Below, one piece after another: positions 62,001-64,000 of a DNA stretch of 64,000 nucleotides (the first letter of the stretch is position 1; every line of letters starts with the position of its first letter). This DNA is from Phoronis australis (lineage: Eukaryota; Phoronida; Phoronidae), in the NCBI GenBank assembly GCA_002633005.1, contig NMRA01000425.1:336333-400332 (forward strand), written 5' to 3'. The position numbers and the translations under genes are program-made. The notes below the pieces were generated by a model. The model had not been told where the DNA came from, ran no database searches, and saw only the letters and a program-made list of their open reading frames with translations.

Positions 62001-63386
62001 AAATACACTTGCTAAATTTAGTGTAGATCCTGCAAACGGTTCGGGAGATACAGCCATGGGCGCAAAAAAAAAACTGCCACTAGGAGGCTCCACAGTAATC
62101 AAAGTCATGGGAAATTCAGCGTCAACTGTTCTCTTCATAGTAAGAACATAAATGCCAATTTTCACAATCATACTTAGAGCGGTTTGGTTGATAGAGGGGT
62201 GGACACCAAAAAAACAGACTAAAAAACCGTAAAAATGGCCACTGGGAGTCGCAAACTAGGTCGAATCCATCCGAAAATGGGAGGATAGCGTCATCGCACT
62301 AATAGGTGCCTACACACCAAATTTCATGAAAATCCGTTAAGGACTTGTGAAGATAAAGAGGTAAACGTAAAAAATAAAATTGCCACTAGGGGGCACACTG
62401 GTAGGCAGATCCGTCCAAAAGTCGTCATCGTCTGTTGTTAACATCATATAAATATACTTACACAATTTCGTAAAGATCCTGCGAATGGTGTAGGAGATAC
62501 AGCCATAGGCGCAAAAAACACAAAACTGCCACTAGGAGGCGCCACAGTACTCCAAATCGTCTGAAAATCATTGTCAACCGTCCTCTATATAGTAAGCATA
62601 TACATGCCAATTTTCACAATCATCCTTTGAGCGGTTTAGTTGATAGAGGGGTGGACGCACAAAAAACGACTCGAAAACACTAAAAATGGCCACTAGGTGG
62701 CGCAAACTATGTCGAATCCATCTGAAAACGAAAGGAAAGCGTCATCTCACTAATAGGTGCCTACATACCAAATTTCATGAAAATCCGTTCAGGACTTTTG
62801 AAGATACAAAGGTAAGCGTAAAAAACTAAAATTGCCACTAGGGTGCACACCGGTTGTCGGATCCGTCCGAAAGTTCGCACATGCCGTCCCATTCATGAAT
62901 GGAACATAAGTGCCAAATTTCATGAACCTATGTCAAAGGGTTTTGGAGATAGAGCAGCGGACGCCGGACGCTGCCCGGACGGACGGACGGACGGAGATGA
63001 CGGCATAATGCGTCCACATATAAATATGTGGGCGCATAATTAAGGAACCTGCTGAAAAAAATCTGTGACTGCCAGACCATTTGCTCATGAAAGTTGGAAG
63101 AATTTTTAATTTTTGTATCAACATAGGTTGACAGTGTTTAAAGACACTGTCAACCTCAAAGGGTGTCTTTCCAAGTTTGAAACACATTGGTAATTTCTGT
63201 GACTGACAACATGCTTAATTGAAGAATTTTTGCTGTGGACGTAACTACCTGATTCTGATCTCCTTCAGCCGTCCACCCCTGTTCCATGTGTATCCAGGTC
63301 TATAGTTGCTCACTTGTCGTGTCGCCCGCCGCCGCTGTCTAGCCGATGGCTTGGGTATTCTTGACAACGGAACATAATCAGGGCGA
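34976..63386 (-). CDS. SFI1: SFI1 orthologue, centrin-binding repeat protein (26 exons, 5' end missing)
   Basis: SFI1 family proteins bind centrins through many tryptophan-containing helical repeats and act at centrioles or spindle poles (family knowledge). Reading the minus strand I find 26 consecutive exons, each listed separately, from 63386 down to a TGA at 34976-34978. They have GT-AG borders and matching phases at nearly every junction, giving about 990 residues; human SFI1 is about 1240. The first visible exon ends in YTWNRGGRLKEIRI, like the segment that precedes the repeats in vertebrate SFI1, and the next begins YLARKYLQLW, also a known SFI1 N-terminal pattern. Repeats of the form A..xF..W follow through about exon 24. 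The last two exons encode a W-poor helical tail ending in LQGKR. No ATG is visible in frame in the first visible exon, so the start lies beyond it. Exon 11 seems one base short and exon 20 is ambiguous. A polyadenylation signal lies near 34558. Confidence 0.93.
35179..36932 (+). mobile_element. Pearl/Helentron-like element, copy B (SFI1 intron)
   Basis: Same ends as copy A, with a complete terminal palindrome CCACATATAAATATGTGG just before GCGCATAA. It has about three ~440 bp interior units, with GATACAG markers near 35511, 35945 and 36394. It sits in the intron between SFI1 exons 25 and 26. Confidence 0.65.
37412..37508 (-). CDS. SFI1: SFI1 visible exon 25 (C-terminal helix)
   Basis: Acceptor ACCCGCAG and donor AACAG|GTGAGT. 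It encodes TLQEQYVQLSDWLVEYRGQY followed by an acidic DEDD stretch. The phase fits both neighbours. Confidence 0.87.
38572..38724. repeat. 34-bp minisatellite, about 4 copies
   Basis: Unit CACTACACACCACCAGTACT plus a GACCCCAGTCTCTT end, ending at an N (38725). It lies in the SFI1 intron between exons 24 and 25. Confidence 0.85.
38967..39235. mobile_element. CAGGGCTTAGAAT-ended element, short relative
   Basis: The same opening (CAGGGCTTAGAATGACCAAT) and closing (AAAATTCCAAGCCCTA), but only 269 bp with an AT-rich interior. Probably an internally deleted or diverged member. Confidence 0.65.
39593..39670. repeat. 16-bp minisatellite, about 5 copies
   Basis: Unit TGACAATAACATGCCG with small changes, in an SFI1 intron. 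Confidence 0.85.
39933..40129 (-). CDS. SFI1: SFI1 visible exon 24 (last repeat and Ser/Pro linker)
   Basis: Acceptor GTTGTAG and donor TAAG|GTAGAA. It encodes the last tryptophan repeat, HKCALHWRWLTARRK. A Ser/Pro-rich linker of about 40 residues follows (SVPSSHSLQRLS). The AG leftover joins A of the next exon as Arg. Confidence 0.85.
40330..40565 (+). mobile_element. Fragment of the same pearl-like family
   Basis: Only the 3' part is recognisable, including GATACAGACAGAGGTA and GATGACGGCAATATACATCC. It is diverged and its palindromic tail is broken. Confidence 0.4.
40842..41018 (-). CDS. SFI1: SFI1 visible exon 23
   Basis: Acceptor GCTTCAG and donor ACACAG|GTAAGA. It encodes 59 residues with MLLHWYAYLMDRRRKQRRYA and GCCQWLQVASHLSQIR. 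It is phase 0 at both ends. Confidence 0.92.
41956..42105 (-). CDS. SFI1: SFI1 visible exon 22
   Basis: Acceptor ATTCCAG and donor CGAAAG|GTGATA. It encodes 50 residues with CMWFYTVHTKASHFLLWRER and VVALWQWSLVLQRK. It is phase 0 at both ends. Confidence 0.9.
42623..42783 (-). CDS. SFI1: SFI1 visible exon 21
   Basis: Acceptor ATTGAAG and donor AACGG|GTGAGT. It encodes VLRGALHQWQQAKDRAMLAR and VVLCWRQYVQVMYRKR, two tryptophan repeats. The left border is firm. The right border may extend to 42835 in the alternative model given for exon 20. Confidence 0.85.
42909..42938 (-). CDS. SFI1: SFI1 visible exon 20 (short, borders uncertain)
   Basis: After a good pyrimidine tract and GACAG acceptor the frame reads EAAHMFKAE. 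With the donor GAAC|GTAATG (42909) the phase fits exon 21 and makes AERVLRGALHQW. An alternative donor AAG|GTGATC (left border 42896) would need exon 21 to start at 42835 instead. Transcript data would decide. Confidence 0.55.
43762..43858 (-). CDS. SFI1: SFI1 visible exon 19
   Basis: Acceptor CGCTAG and donor AAAT|GTAAGT. It encodes FLLAWYEHVTLTLYRRGES and SARRVLDK. It ends with one leftover T, so the next exon must begin with two bases. Confidence 0.87.
44294..44569 (-). CDS. SFI1: SFI1 visible exon 18 (longest, 92 residues)
   Basis: Acceptor TTTTCAG and donor GGAAG|GTGGGT. It encodes almost three repeats, with cores PVMSAWKSYHSVALTV and MRQALHTWRVNVRERVWER. It is phase 0 at both ends. This is the clearest single stretch of the gene. 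Confidence 0.94.
44833..45292. repeat. 31-bp minisatellite, about 15 copies
   Basis: Unit CCTATTGGTTCTTCTCATGC plus CATATATAGAC. It runs to about 10 bases from the SFI1 exon 17 donor. Confidence 0.95.
45303..45378 (-). CDS. SFI1: SFI1 visible exon 17
   Basis: Acceptor TTTCCAG and donor CTCGG|GTAAGT. It encodes HLSERKAGKHCYVSGLRKVW and GWTR. The donor is immediately followed in the intron by the 31-bp minisatellite at 44833-45292. Confidence 0.88.
45894..45997. repeat. 26-bp minisatellite, 4 copies
   Basis: Unit CAATGTTTACCCATAGTTCC plus TGATAG, in an SFI1 intron. Confidence 0.92.
46213..46298 (-). CDS. SFI1: SFI1 visible exon 16
   Basis: Acceptor TGTTAG and donor AAAA|GTGAGT after a run of eight A. 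It encodes QQQLNHAVCKRVFKAWKKF. The leftover AA joins A of the next exon as Lys, which confirms both borders. Confidence 0.88.
46684..46776 (-). CDS. SFI1: SFI1 visible exon 15
   Basis: Acceptor AACTAG and donor GGGAG|GTGGGT. It encodes 31 residues including KKAYILYWRQQTREHTAER, one repeat length exactly. Both ends are phase 0. Confidence 0.88.
46883..47035 (+). repeat. SINE-like repeat, second family, copy 2
   Basis: Matches copy 1 (GATGGCTCAGAGGCTAGAG, TCATTAGGTCACGTGATG, CTTAAAATGTTTGCGAA) with a deletion across the B box. It lies in an SFI1 intron, against the element at 47045. Confidence 0.6.
47045..47555. mobile_element. CAGGGCTTGGAAT-ended DNA element, copy 1
   Basis: Starts CAGGGCTTGGAATGACC and ends GGAAAATTCCAAGCCCTG, giving 13-base inverted ends. 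It shares its full interior with 53953-54468, including an A-rich tract and GTTTCCGCGG. The CAGGG tip suggests hAT-type. I see no clear 8-base target duplication. Confidence 0.75.
48143..48224 (-). CDS. SFI1: SFI1 visible exon 14
   Basis: Acceptor CTTGTAG and donor GAATG|GTAATG. It encodes ENLQAQYFYDWLRKCEES, ending EMERM in phase 0. Confidence 0.85.
48654..48928. repeat. 17-bp minisatellite, about 16 copies
   Basis: Unit AGACCAGTTATGCATAC with few changes and one 3-base insertion near 48880. Plus-strand frames through it are repeat translations. Confidence 0.95.
49622..49746 (-). CDS. SFI1: SFI1 visible exon 13
   Basis: Acceptor AGCTGCAG and donor AGGAG|GTAAGT. It encodes YARAVEHYKSRVLPRCMFHF and LLQRRKKELTEQSNAF. 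The AG|G Arg codon is completed by the next exon. Phe replaces Trp in this repeat. Confidence 0.88.
50354..50389 (-). CDS. SFI1: SFI1 visible exon 12 (36-nt microexon)
   Basis: Acceptor TTGAACAG and donor CGACAG|GTGAGA. It encodes only WKCYVQWRHRRQ, the tryptophan core of one repeat. It is phase 0 at both ends, so skipping it would keep the frame. Confidence 0.82.
50484..50965. repeat. 36-bp minisatellite with shortened units
   Basis: Unit GTGAATAAGCACGATAATGA plus CTTTGTGAATCATTCA, about 13 units. Some early units lack about 10 bases. Because 36 is a multiple of three, a plus-strand frame stays open (12-residue repeat) and runs on to 51204. I do not call it a gene. Confidence 0.93.
51930..52027 (-). 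CDS. SFI1: SFI1 visible exon 11, apparent one-base frameshift
   Basis: Acceptor CCTTCAG and donor TACAG|GTAGGT. The exon opens with LLRSVWVTWIAGCDNREEL, a clear repeat. It is 98 nt, although phase 0 at both ends requires 99. The family-like frame resumes as ESKVMLQ just before the donor. The break lies about 51966-51977. It could be a base missing from the assembly or a real lesion. Confidence 0.75.
52981..53073 (-). CDS. SFI1: SFI1 visible exon 10
   Basis: Acceptor TATCTAG and donor ATACAG|GTCAGT. It encodes 31 residues, RKAFTKLREHAARQRVQ and an acidic, W-free end. Both ends are phase 0. Confidence 0.85.
53833..53903 (-). CDS. SFI1: SFI1 visible exon 9
   Basis: Acceptor TTGCAAG and donor GCGG|GTAAGT. 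It encodes VRQQRETRQKLLMASLHYV, a repeat linker with a short hydrophobic helix. It ends in phase 0. Confidence 0.87.
53953..54468. mobile_element. CAGGGCTTGGAAT-ended DNA element, copy 2
   Basis: About 515 bp, highly similar to copy 1 over its whole length with the same ends. It sits about 50 bases from SFI1 exon 9 on the intron side. Confidence 0.75.
54469..54551. repeat. 31-bp tandem repeat, 2.7 copies
   Basis: Unit ATATACATGTATGCTCAAAC plus TTAAGTGGTCC. It begins exactly at the end of the element at 53953-54468. Confidence 0.9.
54692..55141 (+). pseudogene. Penelope-like retroelement GIY-YIG endonuclease fragment
   Basis: The open frame gives CGVIYHLKCDQDPNHTYIGE, then RFKEH, a GEHILATGH stretch and LNEAININSQRPLLNRDRG. 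This is the GIY-YIG nuclease layout (Tyr pair, Arg in RFKEH, later Glu) at the end of Penelope-like elements. The preceding RTHHLKKKIF and KDPT also fit that class. No reverse transcriptase precedes it, so the copy is 5'-truncated. It is antisense to SFI1, in the intron between exons 8 and 9, close to exon 8. Confidence 0.78.
55249..55410 (-). CDS. SFI1: SFI1 visible exon 8
   Basis: Acceptor TTATGCAG and donor CACT|GTATCC. It encodes KYLRAWREKCRLKQAVAAH and LLTHWKH. The donor is not ideal but is the one whose phase fits the next exon (T + AT = Tyr, giving HWKHYVRQQ). Confidence 0.87.
55808..56060. repeat. 28-bp minisatellite, about 9 copies
   Basis: Unit CACAGTCCAGCTATGGATGT plus TCATGAAA, with one longer unit near 55910, in an SFI1 intron. 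Confidence 0.93.
56270..56405 (-). CDS. SFI1: SFI1 visible exon 7
   Basis: Acceptor CAAACAG and donor CAAAG|GTGAGT. It encodes two tryptophan repeats (VWHHWKVGLWKS and CYLTWTNYVETRRDK). The leftover G joins CT of the next exon as Ala. Confidence 0.9.
56870..56989. repeat. 31-33-bp tandem repeat, about 4 copies
   Basis: Unit AGTACATAAATACAGGGTGA plus GACACACTGTT. It abuts the donor of SFI1 exon 6 (56997), so it makes up the start of that intron. Confidence 0.88.
56997..57099 (-). CDS. SFI1: SFI1 visible exon 6
   Basis: Acceptor TTCTAG and donor CTAAG|GTGCCT. It encodes RAWSRWKDCWHSSLHRKR and a Lys-rich end (QKKIIAK). A 31-bp minisatellite starts only a few bases inside the following intron. 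Confidence 0.87.
57338..57608. repeat. 39-bp minisatellite, 7 copies
   Basis: Unit AAGTATGACACGAAGTCAAG plus AATGACAAATGGACTTGCA. 39 is a multiple of three, so frames stay open on both strands. Confidence 0.94.
58008..58125 (-). CDS. SFI1: SFI1 visible exon 5
   Basis: Acceptor GTTGCAG and donor ACCAG|GTAGGC. It encodes ARKRLYEIWSAWTQYTEM and a basic helix (QRKREANRRAM). The split AG|G codon gives Arg with the next exon. Confidence 0.88.
59521..59615 (-). CDS. SFI1: SFI1 visible exon 4
   Basis: A strong pyrimidine tract and CATAG acceptor are followed by YRLWNLVWRQWRVFTVDSKV. The donor is TATG|GTACGT. The single leftover G joins CT of the next exon to give Ala. Confidence 0.88.
60250..60360 (-). 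CDS. SFI1: SFI1 visible exon 3
   Basis: Acceptor CTTTCAG and donor ATAG|GTTTGT. It encodes KYFSEWHDLWWTMRKEWRL, tryptophan-rich as in vertebrate SFI1, ending in CHN plus a split Arg codon completed by the next exon. Confidence 0.9.
61323..61394 (-). CDS. SFI1: SFI1 visible exon 2
   Basis: Acceptor TTTCAG|GTACTT and donor CACA|GTAAGT. It encodes YLARKYLQLWSSQVFGRV, the first tryptophan repeat and a close match to the vertebrate SFI1 N-terminal region. The phase joins both neighbours exactly. Confidence 0.9.
61535..63039 (+). mobile_element. Pearl/Helentron-like element, copy C (SFI1 intron)
   Basis: Same start AACAAGAGCAAC, with two to three ~445 bp interior units, then (GGAC)n at about 62975-62995, then the terminal palindrome CACATATAAATATGTG. 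The tetranucleotide tract before the tail strengthens the pearl comparison. It lies between SFI1 exons 1 and 2. Confidence 0.65.
63249..63386 (-). CDS. SFI1: SFI1 visible exon 1 (N-terminal conserved segment)
   Basis: The acceptor TCTTAG precedes 63386 and the donor is CAG|GTAGTT. It encodes basic sequence (RQRRRATRQ) followed by TWNRGGRLKEIRI, the family's pre-repeat signature. The upstream frame stays open to about 63448 but only a TTG is available as a start, so I prefer a splice acceptor. It leaves two bases (AG) that join G of the next exon to make Arg. Confidence 0.85.
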
Positions 63387-64000
63387 CTAAGAGGAGATAT
63401 GTTACGCGTTACACTATAGCATGATATGGGAGTTCTGATTAAACACAACTAGAACACATTAGAGCCCTCTCCCACAGTGTGATTTTTGAAAATCCTTATT
63501 TCGGCTCACATTTGGGATACTAGTAAAACGATTCGCAATTCATTTTTCCGAAAATCACAGGGTAGGCAACACGTAGCCCTCGGCTGGCTGACAAGAGGCT
63601 ACAATACTCCCATCGGTCTCTGTAGTAATCTCATCCCCATGTATTCTAAACGAGCAGTAGCCTAAATCCGTTAACCTCATCAGAAATACACTTTATACCT
63701 AAAATTGTCACTTAAAAACGTGCTTACTTAACGATCTGGTTCGACGCATACCTTGATATTTAGCATGTCTACTGGAATTATAGTCAGGTGACCTTGGTGA
63801 AGAACTTCAGTTCCATTTTTTTGGTCGCCCTTAACTTTTTCATTGCGTGCGATGATCGTATTTCATTTGAAAATATGTGAGTTACGCCACACCTATAAGC
63901 GTAGCGCGTCACCTAAAGGCACTAACAAATGATATCACCTGAGTTAGGTCACAACTATAAGCCCAGCACGTGACCTAGAGGCAATAACAATTGACATCAC
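63387..64000 (-). other. Upstream intron or 5' region of SFI1
   Basis: The SFI1 start should lie here or beyond, but I see no ATG exon in a compatible frame. Confidence 0.45.

Overview
This window is intron-rich, repeat-rich eukaryotic DNA with long AT-rich introns, GT-AG splice sites, SINE-like tRNA-headed repeats, minisatellites and inverted-repeat transposons. The gene content (an SFI1 orthologue, a secreted PAN/Apple-TLDc protein, a GIY-YIG Penelope-like fragment, THAP and nuclease-like transposon relics) points to a marine invertebrate animal. I cannot fix the phylum from sequence alone. Three single N bases (8559, 15602, 38725), two of them beside tandem or homopolymer sequence, suggest a draft assembly.

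Left part (1-22.6 kb). I find no convincing host gene. The sequence is dominated by mobile DNA: a pearl/Helentron-like element (2.69-3.72 kb), a nested inverted-repeat region with tRNA-headed repeats (5.2-6.9 kb), and two large foldback transposons (7418-10338 and about 18150-22560). Both foldbacks have long terminal inverted repeats built from ~300 bp tandem units. Both cores carry broken pieces of the same animal-wide family of nuclease-like transposon proteins (motif types TGCDTTSA, DTDxLVLL, LPPC). The second also carries a degenerate THAP DNA-binding domain. A 40-bp satellite of 21 almost identical copies lies between them (15603-16442), next to a 26-base C run.

Middle (22.6-34.5 kb). 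A plus-strand gene at 22814-26881 encodes a secreted protein with signal peptide, cysteine-rich PAN/Apple-like region and TLDc domain. Its four proposed exons keep one reading frame. Its TATA-like box lies about 140 bp from the end of the second foldback transposon. Downstream are a ~430 bp tandem repeat carrying DR1-type nuclear-receptor sites, a possible gag-like relic, and a 0.5 kb MITE-like element.

Right part (34.5-64 kb). One minus-strand gene fills the region: an orthologue of SFI1, the centrin-binding repeat protein of centrioles. I could place 26 consecutive coding exons (63386 down to the stop at 34976), almost all with compatible splice phases. They code for about 990 residues of tryptophan-rich helical repeats. 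The first coding exon(s) lie to the right of the window or were not found. One exon (51930-52027) appears one base short, and one short exon (near 42.9 kb) is ambiguous. The introns hold an unusual number of different minisatellites, two more pearl-like elements, three copies of a CAGGGCTTGGAAT-ended element and an antisense Penelope-like GIY-YIG fragment.
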